From Typhlomys cinereus (taxonomy: Eukaryota; Chordata; Mammalia; Rodentia; Platacanthomyidae): DNA of 64,000 nucleotides. Within the stretch, counting starts at the first letter, position 1. Each line of letters begins with the position of its first letter. This document shows, piece by piece, positions 45,253 through 57,071 of the stretch. The position numbers and the translations under genes were made by a program. The notes beneath the pieces are model-generated. The model was not told where the DNA came from and searched no databases. It worked only from the letters and a program-made list of their open reading frames with translations. The stretch covers positions 186,001 through 250,000 of the forward strand of contig JALPQD010000241.1 of the NCBI GenBank assembly GCA_023101885.1, in the 5' to 3' direction.

Positions 45253-48150
45253 CCGATATGTTCTTTTAAAGTGAAAACTGGCATATCAAAAGATTTGTTT
45301 CTGTATTTGCCTCCTATTCTCTATGTTCAGCCAAATGTGTGCCTGTAGCTCAAAGAAGTGGGCTGCTTTCCATTTTCATACTGTTTTGGCTGGTTTATTA
45401 ACTTGAAAAAAATCTTTATCCATTAAAGACATTTATTTTTATACAGTCCTTTCTAAGTCAGGAAGACATATGTAACTAAACTTGAAATTTTCTAAGTATT
45501 TTCTCATTTTCTTCATGGCAGGTAGTATTAGAGCTTTATGGTAGAGTTTCCTTCCCTTCTAGTGGTGGATAAATTCTGTTAGTGTTGGCATAAGATTCTA
45601 GGCAAAGAACAGTGCAGCATTCTTCCTGACAAGACAATGCTTCTCCTCTTCATATTTCCTCCAACATGAATCTGCACATAGCTCAATGATTTTTGGTCCA
45701 TTTGATGGAAAGTTCTGAGAAAAGACATGATGAAGCTTTGTTCCTTGCTAAAAATGGCCTTCTGCCTTCGTCACGATCATCCATCACTTTCTCTAACTCA
45801 GTACAATTTGGGAATGTTCACTTCAGTTCCCTTGCATACCTCTGATTTTAATGTGCCTTGTGATTTTTGGCAGAATAAAAATTCTTGGTCATGAATGCAA
45901 ATTCATGTGTATCTGAAGCTTTCAGAGATGCTGTATTAACATCTTCATACTCACCTTTGTCAGGAGAGATTCTTTTCCAATTACCTCATTTCTTCTTCTT
46001 GCTTGTAGTCCAGGCCTTTCTTTCTCTGTGCTTGAGTATCTTGCCCCTCCTTTGGGGGATGCACATCATGAATTTCAGCTCATTTGGTTGATTGCAACTG
46101 CAGCAATTTGATATGTTCTGATAAAGTTGCAATTTTGTAGTTTTTCTGACTTTCACCTGCTGCTTGATGGGAGTGACAGTTTAATTAGAATCTACATCTT
46201 AGACTCATTTTCAGACCATTACATTTTTAGTAAGGTAATGTCTGTACTTAACAGAAAAAGAGGTTGCATCCTTAGTAAGAGACAAGGGAAAGAATGTTCC
46301 ATGATACATGTTTTGCACATATGACTGAGTTTTCCCTGTGGGGTATAGATAACACAGGAGCAAATATCAAGGAAAATAGCTTATGGAGTCTTGCATTGAG
46401 GTGTTTGCTGTGTGGACAAGAAAAGAAGAGGTGGTGATCATGGGATATTGCTGAATAGGGCTCTGTTTTAAGGAACATTATGTTGGTCTTGATGGACAGG
46501 ACATGAGTAGAAGAAAAATAGGTAGCTGGTGCTCTCTTAAATATGGGATCTTACCTACTGACAAACAAAGGGGATAACTAGATGTATTATACAAGAGCAC
46601 AGCAGATGTATTTTGCATAAAATTAATTTTCTGTGCACACACACATACACACTTGCATGCAGAACATCTTGTCCAGTTCTTCATAATATAAAAGTGTAGA
46701 AAGAATCAGAAGAGAGTACACGTGTAAACACTCAGGGGAGTTATTGTCAACACTTTACCAAGTCATTGCCTTAGCTTAACTAAAAGCTCTTACGTTATGA
46801 AGGAAAAGAATGCTAAATAAACTCAGAAGTGATTTATGGGAGATGTTTGTCAAAACTTTGTTTTTTATTAAACCCCAGCTGATTTAGAACTGTACATATT
46901 ATAAATTGTTTTCATTTACTCTTGCTCGTCCCTTAGCATTTACATAAAAGACTCTTTTCTGTTGCATCTCATTTTTTATAATATAATGCCTGGCCTTAAA
47001 AAAAGAATCATGTACATAATAACAGAAAAGAGAAAAGAATAAAATATGAAAGCTGAATATAAATGTCTTTAACAAGTGCACCATTAATACTTAACATCAT
47101 CATAGTTTATACTTGAGGCTCTCATTGATTTCATACCCATTTGAAACTTGATTCAACAATGTTGTGAATGTCTAGAGCAGGGATCAAGGGCTCATGTGTA
47201 AAGTTGCTGCTTCACAGCTGTGTGATCACTGCTGATGGATGGAGTCAGGGAGTTCATTTAAGGTACTCAGTCCTTTCTGTCTCATTCTTCCTGATTTGTG
47301 ATCCTTTTCAAGCTCCTATCCTGAGTAAATGCTCATTGCTGAGAAAGTAGGAAGGAAAGGGATTGTCACTGGCATTGATGAAAATGAAATCAGACTATTA
47401 ATGGGTAGGACTTAGAGAGTCAAACATGCCAAGGGCTTTGTGGTTACCACAAGGCAAACAATGTTATTCTCAGTTTGGTCAACAGTTACCCAATCTGCAC
47501 ACTCATGCTGGGTAAATCATGTGTATTACCCATCTGAGGATGTTACCCATGTGAGGATGTTATGAACACTCACATACGCTCATCAGGAGTAGTAGCATAG
47601 CTGTTGAAAGTCTCCTTCATTCACAAAGTTTACTACTAGGGATGCACCAGAAACTAAGAGAGATGAAATTTTATGTATCACAATTCAGTTGAGTACTAAG
47701 TGATGTATGGTTTTCTAAGATCTTTTGTAGGATTATGAAGGAATTCTAGCATTGCTCTTTCTCCTTTCTCCAGAACTTGCTCCCCCATTCACATCCTTTG
47801 CGTCACATTGGTCAGTCTTGATAGGCTTGAGGTCCCAGCCACCTGTGCAGTATGAACTGAGGATGCTTTATGGAATGGGAAATTACCACTCAATAAGGTG
47901 GCACAACCCCCGTACCCACATCACCTCCATAGGGTGGAAGATAAACACCTGCTTTTTGCTTATTCTCAGAGCCTCTTATACCGCTATTGTAAATCTCCTT
48001 TTCCTGCTTCTGAGACTGGTTGTTACAATCCTCGCTTGCCACTTTCTAGGATCTTCCTATTCTTTATCTTTCTTTGTTTTCTATGACTAACATCAGGAAG
48101 GGAAGCTTCTCATCCCATTTGGGCTCTTGGACCTATGTCAGAATATTATA
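45253..48150. other. Intergenic DNA, no gene recognised
   Basis: Long unassigned stretch. Some of it (45350-46350) may be decayed LINE-1, but I could not place it. A 112-codon frame at 47752-48090 has no recognisable domain. A small tandem phrase TTACCCAT.TGAGGATG is doubled near 47525-47562. Confidence 0.55.
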
Positions 48151-48470
48151 TAAGAGTGATAGCTCAGTTAGTATGAGATTCCATGTAGGCAAATAAACAA
48201 CAACATAGAAAAGTCAGCTGTGGTGGTACATACATTGAATTCTAACTCCGAGGAAGCAGAGGCAGACAAATCCTCGGTGTTCCTGGAAGTCCTCTTGGTC
48301 TACTTGCTAGGCTACAGACCAGTAAGAAGTCTTGATATAAAAGCAAGAAGGATGGCACCTGAGGTTTTGTCCTGGTCTCTACGTGCAGTGACATATCCAT
48401 GTGTGTCACCTACAGACATGTGCATCTACATGGGCATGCACTATGTACATGAGTTTGAGGTATGAAAAGA
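48151..48470 (+). mobile_element. B3-like SINE
   Basis: The decayed tRNA-like head AGAGTGATAGCTCAGTTAGT is followed by the B1-like middle TCAGCTGTGGTGGTACATACATTG and GAGGAAGCAGAGGCAGACAAATCC, then CTAGGCTACAGACCAG, GGATGGCACCTGAGGTTTTGTCCTGGTCTC and an alternating CA/TG-like 3' end. This is the full order of a rodent B3 SINE. An 81-codon frame over it is not a gene. Confidence 0.8.
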
Positions 48471-48724
48471 TAAATTTGAATTATTCTAATAAACACAAAG
48501 GTGAGGGCATTTTTTGAAGGAGGATAGTGCATGTCAATTCAATGAGGCATTCAGCAGCATGCTGTACTGTGAGGACAGTTAGCCGAACTGAGCCCAGATC
48601 CTACTGGGATGTACTTTAGGAAATACTGCAAGTGCGTGAGGAGATCCAAAACACACAGTTCCAGATTATTTGTGATTTTTCTCACAAATTTTTAAATGAC
48701 ATAATTGCTAAGTGTGTACATGTG

Positions 48725-48900
48725 GAAGGGAGTGTGGAGCATGCATGTAATCCTGGCACCAGGTGGCTGAGGCAGGAGGATGTCAAGCCCAACACCAGTG
48801 TGGGTTACATCTCAAGTACCAGTCCATCCTTGACTCTGAAAAGTCCTGTCTCAAATGAGCATTCAAACAAACAAACACATAGACAGACAAATAAGCCAAC
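48725..48900 (+). mobile_element. B1-like (7SL-derived) SINE
   Basis: AGTGTGGAGCATGCATGTAATCCTGGCACC, GGTGGCTGAGGCAGGAGGATGTCAAG, TGTGGGTTACATCTCAAG and CCTGTCTCAAATGAG match the 7SL-derived B1/Alu left-arm plan in order, ending in (CAAA)-rich tail. It is moderately diverged. It supports a rodent origin for the window. Confidence 0.85.
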
Positions 48901-49482
48901 ACTATAGCCTGTGTTTTCAGAATAGAAAGACAAACTAATAAGGAAGCGAATCATCCATTTAAAAAATTTCCCTCTTCATTTGACATTTATTGCTTTATCT
49001 CCAAGACTAAAGTTATATTTCTTCTTAACTGCAACAAATGAGCTCATGTACTTCTCATTACTGTCCAAAGTCTCCATGTTCCTGTTTTTGCAACAGCCAG
49101 TGTTCTGACTGAGGGCCAACTGTTTCCCACACCTTGATAATGCTGGGGTGCAGCAAAATCAGCAGAGACTCCGCACTGTGTCCATTCGGTATGCTAAGAC
49201 CACTTGACTTTCCACCACCGCCTCCCACCTCTCCATCTTGCTTATATGTTATCGTAGTTGGATGATGGAGTGACAAACACTTCCTGCTGACAGGAACAAT
49301 CTGTTCCTTGGCAAGCTAGAATCAGATTACTTACTTGTCTTAAGTGAGAAATGGTCGAATTCACAAGATTTTGATTAGTGCAAAATATGCAAATACCTGT
49401 AGATGCGTATGCATAAGTGCACTTACACATGTGTGTAGATGTATATAGGCTAGAGATCACAGTCAAGTGACTTCCCCTCCTT
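48901..49482. other. Intergenic DNA, nothing recognised
   Basis: Unassigned sequence between two SINEs. No exon or RNA gene was seen. Confidence 0.5.
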
Positions 49483-49700
49483 ATTTTTTGAAACAGGGTC
49501 TCTCACTGAACTTCAAGTTCACAGTTTGCTGAACTGGCTAGTCAGCAAACTCCAGGAATCTCCAATCTCTTCCCCAGTGTGGAGCTGCAGGGATGTTTAC
49601 CAGGTTGTTTTACATAGTTTCTGGCAGATTGAACTTGGCTACTTATGCTTGTGTGGTAAGCACTTTAGCCATTGAATTACATCCTTAGGCTGGAGTTTAG
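49483..49700 (-). mobile_element. B3-like SINE, minus strand
   Basis: The plus strand shows GAAACAGGGTCTCTCACTGAACTTC, GAACTGGCTAGTCAGCAAACTCCAGG, AGTGTGGAGCTGCAGGGATG, GATTGAACTTGGCTACTTATGCTTG and GTAAGCACTTTAGCCATTGAATTAC. That is the reverse of a B3 SINE including its tRNA-like head at the right end. Confidence 0.8.
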
Positions 49701-49956
49701 ATTTTCTTCTTGTAGTAGCACTGTACAACCAAAGCATTTTTGTCTGAGTCTGTTTTGCAAAGAAATGAGTGTTAAGGTATCCTCACACAGGTGCTACATG
49801 AGAATGGGTGCCGATGATGATTTGTACATACAAATATAATTGTTAACCTAATGTCTTAATAGGTTCACAATATGATACAGCTACACTATGAGCTCTGCAG
49901 GAACTAGATGCTTTAAAAAATGGAAGTTTACTTGTTTTTATAAGAATCAAATGTTG

Positions 49957-50509
49957 AATTTCTCTCTGAATCATCTACACTAGGGAAGGTTCAGGACTCA
50001 TTGGCACATCTTGGAACTCCTTCTTGGGCTGCCCACTAATATGGGAACTCAGTTATATCTGTCTAACCTTTTGCCTCTAAGGATCTTACTACTTGAAGCC
50101 TTCTTGCCTGAGATCCATGCTAGTCTTTGGAGTTCTGTTGACATGTAAACCCCTTGTTCCGCAAGGTTCTCTGAGCTTTAGATGGGGAGAAATTTGACTG
50201 ATCTGGTTCCAAGTGAACATTGTAGGGTCTTTGGTGTCCTGAATTATGATTGTTTGTTGTTTTCAGTTTTGCTATTCCTGTACTGCTCTTGACTGCGTCT
50301 TGACGCCCATATAAACAGATGCTTTAGAGGGTGGGAAGGAGCAGGCAGGAAACACTAAGAGAGGAAAAGGAGGGAGGAAAGGGGAAGAGAAAAAGGGAAG
50401 GGGAGAGAGTAGTACTGGGGGACAACAGGAGAGAAGGGAAGGGAGAGGGAAAGGAGGGAGATGAAGATACCTATCCATTGAGCTTATATAACTAGGTAAA
50501 AGTTAAAAA
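49957..50509 (+). mobile_element. Small LINE-1 3' end with internal inversion
   Basis: The right part (about 50310-50509) is a LINE-1 3' terminus in + orientation: G/A-rich polypurine tract, ATACCTATCCATTGAGCTTATAT and A-tail. The left part (49957 to about 50300) is LINE-1 3' UTR in the opposite orientation (CTTTTGCCTCTAAGGATCTT, CCGCAAGGTTCTCTGAGC, CAGTTTTGCTATTCCTG). The 15-bp duplication AAGAATCAAATGTTG flanks the whole at 49942-49956 and 50510-50524, so it is one twin-primed insertion. It is an older copy. Confidence 0.82.
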
Positions 50510-50524
50510 AAGAATCAAATGTTG

Positions 50525-51288
50525 CTCATGTTCTCATTCTCATGACACTTGACCTTGTTTTCTAAGTTGTGTGGGCAGTGATTTGCTTAGATGATGTGTG
50601 TTATACAGTTTGTGTAATGTACACACAGTTATTTAGCAGTACAAGATGTAAAATTATACACAGGAGGGACAGAAAGAAGCCTTTTATGTACTGTCTCTGT
50701 TTGAATTTGCAGTGTTGCTGTCGTACCAACCTTCCTGGTCACTTCTCAAGAATCCTTAAGTACATTAATGCCATAAGCCCTTCTTCAATGATGTGTCCTA
50801 TCCATTGATTTGTATATTTTTCTTAGATCAGATTACAGCTATTACTTTGATATCAACATAAGTTTATGACAAATTATGTCAGAAGAAAACATGTTATAAT
50901 TTGGCTTTCATTTTTCATCACTCATAAGTAGTTAGAGTTGTATTTTTTGGTTAGTGAACAGAGTGTTTCAATCTGATTTATCATGTACTAAGTAAAACAA
51001 GGTCGGACAGTTTATTCAATAACCTTGAATTTACTTTTAACTTCTATAGTTGAACCAAGTGTTTTTTGAATTGCATGAAGAAACTTCTTGTACTCTTTGA
51101 ATTTTTTTTTCTTCTTTCCATTTATATGTGCATGGGTGTTGGGTGTTGTGCCCTGTGTATTTGGGTTTGCACATGGCTGGTTGCATATGTGTGAGAAGGT
51201 GAAGAGTCTTGGAGAAACCATTGTAAGCATGGCTGCCCCATTCCTGAACCTGCTCCTCTGTTATCAGAATCAAATACAAAGACCATAG
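50525..51288. other. Intergenic DNA, nothing recognised
   Basis: Unassigned sequence. Short frames without domains only. Confidence 0.5.
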
Positions 51289-51500
51289 ACCAGGGAGATA
51301 GCTCAGTGGTTAAAACATTTGCCATACAAGAAAAAGAATCAGAATTGTTGCATAAAATGAATGTAAGGATCCACCTGTACTTCCAACCTTGGAAGACAGA
51401 GACTAAGAATCTGCATAGCGAACTGGATAGTAAGACTAGTTATTTCAATGAGCTCTGAATTTGATGACAGACCTTGCCTTAAAAAGGAATAAGATAGAAG
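51289..51500 (+). mobile_element. B3-like SINE
   Basis: The head is ACCAGGGAGATAGCTCAGTGGTTAAAACATTTGCC, then AAGGATCCACCTGTACTTCCAACCTTGGAAGACAGAGAC, GAACTGGATAGTAAGACTAG, CAATGAGCTCTGAATTTGATGACAGACCTTGCCTTAAAAAGG. The order matches a B3 SINE, with a decayed B box. Confidence 0.78.
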
Positions 51501-51639
51501 AGAAATGAAGGATGATTACTAATATTAAACTCAAGCCTCCCACATATGTTCCTTGAAGAACATTAGCTGCTGAATTATTCATTTGTTTCTTCCTTATCTT
51601 ATTCATTTTTTAAAAAAAAATTTTGTGTGTGGTGTATGT

Positions 51640-51663
51640 ATGTACGTACGTGTGTGCATGTAT

Positions 51664-51724
<61 letters not shown>

Positions 51725-51835
51725 TTACCATGGCACATGGGTTAAGATCACAGGACAACTTTCAAAGTAAGTTCTTTCCTTCTACCATGTGTGAATAATT
51801 CTGGTTTGAAGGTGAAGATCCCTTTTATATCCTTT
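51640..51835 (-). mobile_element. B3/B2-type SINE fragment with (GA)n
   Basis: The plus strand TGTGTGTGCATGT.., then a (GA)n run, then CATGGCACATGG, CACAGGACAACTTTCAAAGTAAGTTCTTTCCTTCTACCATGTG is the reverse of the 3' half of a rodent B3A/B2-type SINE. The head side is poorly preserved. Confidence 0.55.
51668..51720. repeat. (GA)n microsatellite, ~53 bp
   Basis: A pure GA dinucleotide run of about 26 units inside the SINE fragment, flanked by ATAATT and ATCC. Purity suggests recent expansion and likely length polymorphism. Confidence 0.97.
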
Positions 51836-52012
51836 TCTCAGCTTATGTTTGGGTTTGTTCTTGACAAAGTTCTGACAAAGGACTCCAAACATGACAGGGG
51901 CTGCAAGAAATAGAGAGGTTAGTGGACTGACAGTTTCTATACTGAGAAGTAAAAGTCAAAGACTATGTTCATGAACCTAATCTGTGGTCTTTTCTTTGAT
52001 TTGACCTAGTAT

Positions 52013-52345
52013 TGGCTAATAGTTACTGTCAACTTGACATCTTCTAGACTCACAATAAGACACAAACATCTGGGGGGGTTCCTGAAGGAGTTTCTAGAGT
52101 GGAATAAACAGAAGGGAAGACGCAACCTGAAGTGGAGGTAACCATCCCATTGCTAGGTCCATCATTGCTCTCTGCTTCCTGACTGCAGATGCAATGCAAC
52201 TAGCACTCTCACACTCTTACCTCCATCATTCCTTTTTATGATGGACTATACATTCAAGGTGTGAGCCAAAATTAACTCTTTCCTCTCTCTTTTTTTTCAA
52301 GAATTCTGTTATAGCATCAATAAAGTAACTAATACAACTAATACA
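52013..52345 (+). mobile_element. ORR1-like MaLR solo LTR
   Basis: Begins TGGCTAATAGTTACTGTCAACTTGACA and contains CTCTCTGCTTCCTGACTGCAGATGCAATG, TTTTTATGATGGACTATAC, GTGTGAGCCAAAATTAAC (decayed polyadenylation region), TTCTGTTATAGCATCAATAAAGTAACTAATACA. This matches the order in the rodent ORR1/MT-type MaLR LTRs. A clear target duplication is not visible. Confidence 0.72.
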
Positions 52346-53379
52346 AGTTGACTAGTAGAAGGGATTAATTCAGGATGATCTAGTTCCATGCTCATTTAGC
52401 AAGAATGTTTATACTTTCCAGTCTTTAAGAATGGACTTTGGAGACAGAAAGGATCTGGTTCATGGGTCCCTGAATTGTTTGCATAAACTCAATGCTGGCA
52501 TTTTGAAAGTGTCCCATAATTGGAAAAATTTTAATGCACTAATCCAATTTGAGACATTATCATGTGTTTTTAGCAGCAGCTATGGTATATAGGGAATATG
52601 CTCAGCAATAATTAGTTGATTGCTTTATCTCTGGTACCAAGTATCATGTTAAGTATGTAATAATTGCTTGGCAAGTGTCAGTTTAAACTAAGAATGAGAT
52701 CTCAGGAATCAAAACGACAATCATGGAATCTGAATTATGTAGGGGAGCAATTTAGGCATAGAAATAGAAATTCGAAATGAACTGTGATATAAGTGAGAAT
52801 TCCTTGTTCTGCTTTAAATGAAGCACCAAAGAGATAACTTGGGTTGCTGTATTGTTCTAAAATCATACAGAATGGAGACATAGAGGCCCCTGTCCTGTCT
52901 AAGATTTCTTTCTTGTAGCTTCTATTCATAGCTCTAGATGGCTGTTCTATCTACTGCCATCACATCCATAATCAGATATCAAGATGGGAGTGAACAGGAG
53001 AATATTCTACTTCCTTTGGAGACACAGACTTGAAGTCAGAGAGCTTCTCTCCTCTTGAAACCCACTTACATTGCCACTCTTAGCTGCAAAGCTAAAAAAA
53101 TAATTTTTTTATCTTGACATCATCTACTCCTTAAAAAGCAGAATCTATATAACATACAAATGACTGGAAAGATGCCATAGTACTTGTCTCAGGACCCAAG
53201 TCTCCACATTGAGCTCAGTGAGTTACTGTTTCCAAGGGACAACTCTGGAGTGTGAGATAAAAGCCACAGAAAAACAAAAACAAAACAAAAAAATTGATGC
53301 TGCTGAACCCTCACCCTGGTGGAAGAAGCCCAAATTTATCTCCTTCAGTTAATGGCATGATTTATCTTCCAGTCACCCA
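52346..53379. other. Intergenic DNA, mostly unassigned
   Basis: No gene recognised. At about 53160-53295 a stretch beginning GACTGGAAAGATGCCATAG and ending in a (AAAAC)n-like tail could be a very old SINE, but the head and boxes are too decayed to call. Confidence 0.5.
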
Positions 53380-53800
53380 AACTGGCCTCTTTGGACTCTT
53401 CCCTCTCCTTTGGTCAAAAAATCCAATAAGCATCTTTGTCTTTCTAATGCCTCTTACATACATCTCCTCTTTTCCACTCACACTACCACCCTAATTTAAA
53501 CCTAATGATATACCACCCAGACAATTGCAATTACAACCAAATTGGTCTCCTTTCCCTTGGTTTCTCCACTTTCTAATTCATTCTGCAACACAGCTGCCAA
53601 GTGAATCGTCCCTGAATTGTTCAACTAAGAACCTTCTACAATAGTCTAGGACTTCTGTAAAGATGCTCCGTGCTTGGTTTGAGCTCACCTTTCTGGTTTC
53701 ATTTAGCTTTCTTCCATGTACCCCATGCTCCATGAATGACTATATTTCTCCTCTATTACTCTGTGCAAAGGCTACATTGTTCATGATGCAATTAATCGTT
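53380..53800. mobile_element. Probable LINE-2 fragment
   Basis: Phrases such as AATTGGTCTCCTTTCCCTTGG, ATTCTGCAACACAGCTGCCAAGTGAAT, TTGTTCAACTAAGAACCTTCTACAATAG, CTCACCTTTCTGGTTTC and TACCCCATGCTCCATGAATG follow the order of the common mammalian LINE-2 3' region as I recall it. Deeply diverged; strand not assigned. Confidence 0.58.
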
Positions 53801-53937
53801 CTCATTTAGTGATGACCTTCATGTTCTTTACAGCTAAGTTTTAGTACCATCACTGGAGACGCTTTCCATAGGAAAGAGAGCTCTCTCCTCAGAACTAGGC
53901 TACGCCTTAGTTTCATAACTCATTTTTGTAAAATCTA

Positions 53938-54270
53938 ACTGACAAACTGTTTAGGGGAACAAGGGGATTTTATTGCAGCTTAGTCTTTCAGGTTATGGTC
54001 CATTATGGTAGGAAAGTTTCCAGTAGGATCTGAGGGAACTAGCCTCACTTTATCCACAGCAAGAAGAGAGAGCCAGGAGCAACGCCATGCTGCATACTTG
54101 CTTTGCAGCTTGCCAGCTTTCAAATGCCTTTTAGGTTTCTCTCTCTCTCTCTCTCTCTGTCTTGCTCACTTGCTCATTCTCACTCTCACTCACTTCCAAA
54201 GTTCTTCCTTAATTAAACAATTCCTCATATGTGTGCCAAGAAGTCTGTCTCCCAAGTGTCAACTTGACAG
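53938..54270 (-). mobile_element. MaLR LTR, minus strand, decayed
   Basis: The plus-strand text ACTGACAAACTGTTTAGGGGAACAAGGGGATTTTATTG, TTTCAGGTTATGGTCCATTATGGTAGG, CACTTTATCCACAGCAAG and GTCTCCCAAGTG is the reverse of an ORR1/MT-like LTR. It also holds a (TC)10 run at about 54138-54158. The part near TCAACTTGACAGC at the right seems rearranged. Confidence 0.58.
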
Positions 54271-54448
54271 CTGATAGGGTCACCTAACAAATTATTTTAA
54301 CATTTTATATATACCTTTAATAAAAGACATCATATGTGTGAAGCTCTTTGGTTTTCGACAAGGTGACTAGATCCAGGAAATCAATCCAGAAATGCTTTTT
54401 ATGCTTTTCCCTTTTTACAACCCCTCTCTGCCCACTGAACTATAACCA

Positions 54449-54857
54449 CTGTTACAGTTACTCTTAAGTATTGCTGTGAGAAAACACCCAAAGTCAAACA
54501 CCTTACAGGAGAAAGGAATTTATTCAACTTACAGTTCCAGAGGGGAAATAGATAGAGTCTTTCAAGGTGTCAGAAGTGGCATGGCTTGCTTGCTCAGGCT
54601 GGCAGGCAGGCTAACAGTAGACCCCCACATAGCTGGAACACCCCTGGGGAGTCTCTCTGCTTTCACTCTGTATTCTGTTCTGTGGCTTTTATGTTGGTCC
54701 TCTACTGGGAGGTTCCCATGGAATCTATGGAGGTTCCGATGGGATCTAGGGCTGGTATAACCTCTTCAGGTAGTCTCAGATAATCTTTCCAGGTGTAGTC
54801 TCAGCTGATCTTAACTAACACCAGGTGTGTCAAGTTGGCATCCAGGATTAACTATCA
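54449..54857 (-). mobile_element. ORR1-like MaLR solo LTR, minus strand
   Basis: The reverse complement starts TGATAGTTAATCCTGGATGCCAACTTGACAC and ends GAGTAACTGTAACA, with AATAAA (plus-strand TTTATT, about 54528) in the expected place near the 3' end. TAACCA occurs just outside at 54443-54448 and 54858-54863, a likely target duplication. About 408 bp, no internal region. Open frames across it are not genes. Confidence 0.8.
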
Positions 54858-54959
54858 TAACCATCATCCTGAGCCACAGTACCATACTCTGGGTTTGTAT
54901 CTTCCTGATAGAGCACTGTAGATAATTTACTCTACTTATACAATATTGCAGTAAGGTAA

Positions 54960-55520
54960 TTGAATATTCCACAATATATTTATACCATTTTATTGTTGAA
55001 GCATTTGAGACTAGTTTCCAATTTGGAGCAATTGCAAGAATGTGGCCAGGGATTTTCTAGTTTGAAGTACATAACTGTGAATTTCCCAAGATAGACACTA
55101 GAATTTCATGAGGCATGTCTTATTAATACTTTAATGGATAATATAAAGAAAGGGTTTTTCAAAGTAATGTCAGAAATTAACATTTCTTTCAGGAATAAAC
55201 AAAAATTTCATTTGCACCATATTCCTGTCAATATTTTCGGGCATTTTAATTCCAGGCATGCTAAAACAGACACTTATTATGTCATAGTGCAGTTTTAATT
55301 TTCAGTTCTCTAATGACTGATACAGTCGAATGATTTATCTCTGTGTTTATGAGTCATTTGCGTTATCTTCTTTGGTTAAGTCTCTATTGACATATTTTCC
55401 CATTTTATTGGATTTACTTTTAATATTTTAGTTATTGGAAGCATTTATATAACCCATGCAAGAGTCTTTGGTTGGTCATATGCCTTTGAGTACATATTAA
55501 ATGTATTTCACTTCAACAGA
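54960..55520 (-). mobile_element. Ancient LINE-1 ORF2 C-terminal fragment
   Basis: Antisense landmarks in order: TTTCCAATTTGGAGCAATTGC, CAAAATTTCATTTGCACC region, CAGTTCTCTAATGACTGATACAG, CATTTGCGTTATCTTCTTTGGTTAAGTCTCTATTGACATATTTTCCCATTT, TATATAACCCATGCAAGAGTC. This matches the ORF2 C-terminal region of old mammalian LINE-1. No frame is left. Confidence 0.78.
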
Positions 55521-56671
55521 GCATAATGAAACTTACATTAACCATTCTGTTTTGAGTTTCTAGCATCATGTTCTACATGTAAAAGGTGATAATAAGTAAT
55601 GAGATAATAGAATTAGAAGGAGTCTCGATAAACAGTTGCAAGATGAATGAATATTTCAATAACCTCATCATGAGCAGATATTGTTAAAGGAGAAAGAAAA
55701 GATTCTCTTTCCTTCATTTCTGTCATTGTCTCTTGTTCAGTGCTTCTTCAATAAATCTTTCTGAAATGAAAGATCAAATAGCCTCTGGCAACCAGGAATA
55801 TACACCATCATGTGAGAGCTCTCCAGATGAATGTTCTGTGGTAACAAAGCAGACCCAGTGGGCTGCTCCTGCAGTGAAGCCTTTCTAGAAACACCTTGTT
55901 TACATAAAAAAGCCAACTATGTTTTGCAGTCCATGGATAACTGGAAAAGTAGGATTTTAAAAATGCAAAGTACCCATATGCTCAGCACGTTCTGAGCAGT
56001 GGTCTCATGAGTAATTAAAAACAGTTACAGACGCAATGGAGTTGTAACAACTGAAATAGCACACGCATATGTGTGCACCGACTCAGAAAACCACATAATC
56101 GTCCGTCACTGTGTATTTCTGGAACCTCGGGGTTTGTGACATTTTGTGGGACATCCTTATTCAATGCTTGCCGCTTAGGGCTCAATGACACCTCAGAGAT
56201 TTCGCCTGTTTTTCTAGTGCTTGCTTCTGTTTTGAAGCTGTGTGCTCTGCTTCTGTTGGAAGGTTTCAGGCTAGTCATTGTGGCTTTATGGCTTTTACGG
56301 CTGCTAGTGCTCAGCAATCATAATAATGAAAGCAGAGTGGCATGTGCTCTCATTCCTCTTTCCTTATGCAGGTGGCTACAGAATTAAACACTTTCTTCTC
56401 CCTCTTCCAATATTTTTCCACCACTGCAATTAATATAGAAACATGTAACTTGTATGTTGATTTCTGAAGAGAGTGAATTTACTTCTTATGCCCCATTCTG
56501 CAAAGTATTTTCTAGCCCATTAGAACTTGGTATGCTGGGACTCAAGGTAGTGCTAAAATATCATCTGATTATAAGAAAGTGAGGATAAATTGGAAAAGTC
56601 TTGCAGAGCAAGAACTAGACAGCATGGTAGCAGAATACACATTTATGTTCTAGGATAGGAATTAACTTGTT
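55521..56671. other. Intergenic DNA, no gene recognised
   Basis: Unassigned. Two overlapping ~100-codon frames on opposite strands at 56015-56387 show no domain or codon signature I can recognise; they are probably chance frames. Confidence 0.5.
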
Positions 56672-56879
56672 TTTTTCCTGTAGAAGGACATTTTTGGTTT
56701 TGCTAGCCACACAGTATTTGTTGCAGCTACTAAATTCTGCTGTTGCTGTGTGTATGAAGGACCCATGTCCAATACATAAACTAGTCAGTGCATTTGTGTT
56801 ACAATAAAAGCTTATTTATAGTTACATTTTGCAACTCAGATTCAGCCTTTAGACTATGGCTTGCTAACTGCTGCTCTAG
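56672..56879. mobile_element. hAT-type (Charlie-group) DNA transposon fossil
   Basis: The ordered phrases CTGTAGAAGGACATTT, CACACAGTATTTGTTGCAGCTAC, AATTCTGCTGTTG, CCAATACATAAACTAGTCAG, GTTACAATAAAAGCTTATTTATAG, CAGCCTTTAGACTATGGCTTGCTAACTGCTG match a common ancient mammalian non-autonomous DNA transposon whose ends begin CAGGGGT..GCAAACT. The group name is from memory. Confidence 0.62.
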
Positions 56880-57010
56880 GAGACTTGGGTTCAAGTTGTA
56901 TTAGTTGACCTCCTCACTCTGCCATAATCTGTGAAATGGAACTGATGTTGTCTTTGCTTCCTGCTTACAAGTGGTAGAGATGACTTGTGATTCTGAGAAT
57001 CATGGTGTAT
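56878..57010 (+). mobile_element. Probable MIR SINE
   Basis: AGGAGACTTGGGTTCAAGTTG, CCTCCTCACTCTGCC, ATCTGTGAAATGGAACTGATG and CTTCCTGCTTACA follow the MIR plan (tRNA-related B box, then the core with CTGTAAAATGGG). It abuts the DNA transposon fossil. Confidence 0.55.
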
Positions 57011-57071
57011 TCATGAGCTCCATTGCTCTACACACATGACAGGTACTGACACATAAAATATTAGAATTGTA

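Noticed and set aside
47752..48090. 112-codon hydrophobic open frame
   Set aside because: No family resemblance and no conserved motif; the hydrophobic composition comes from T/C-rich sequence.
53160..53295. Old SINE with (AAAAC)n tail
   Set aside because: The head and pol III boxes are not convincing enough for a call.
56015..56387. Overlapping ~100-codon frames on both strands
   Set aside because: Mutually antisense, no domain, no supporting signals.
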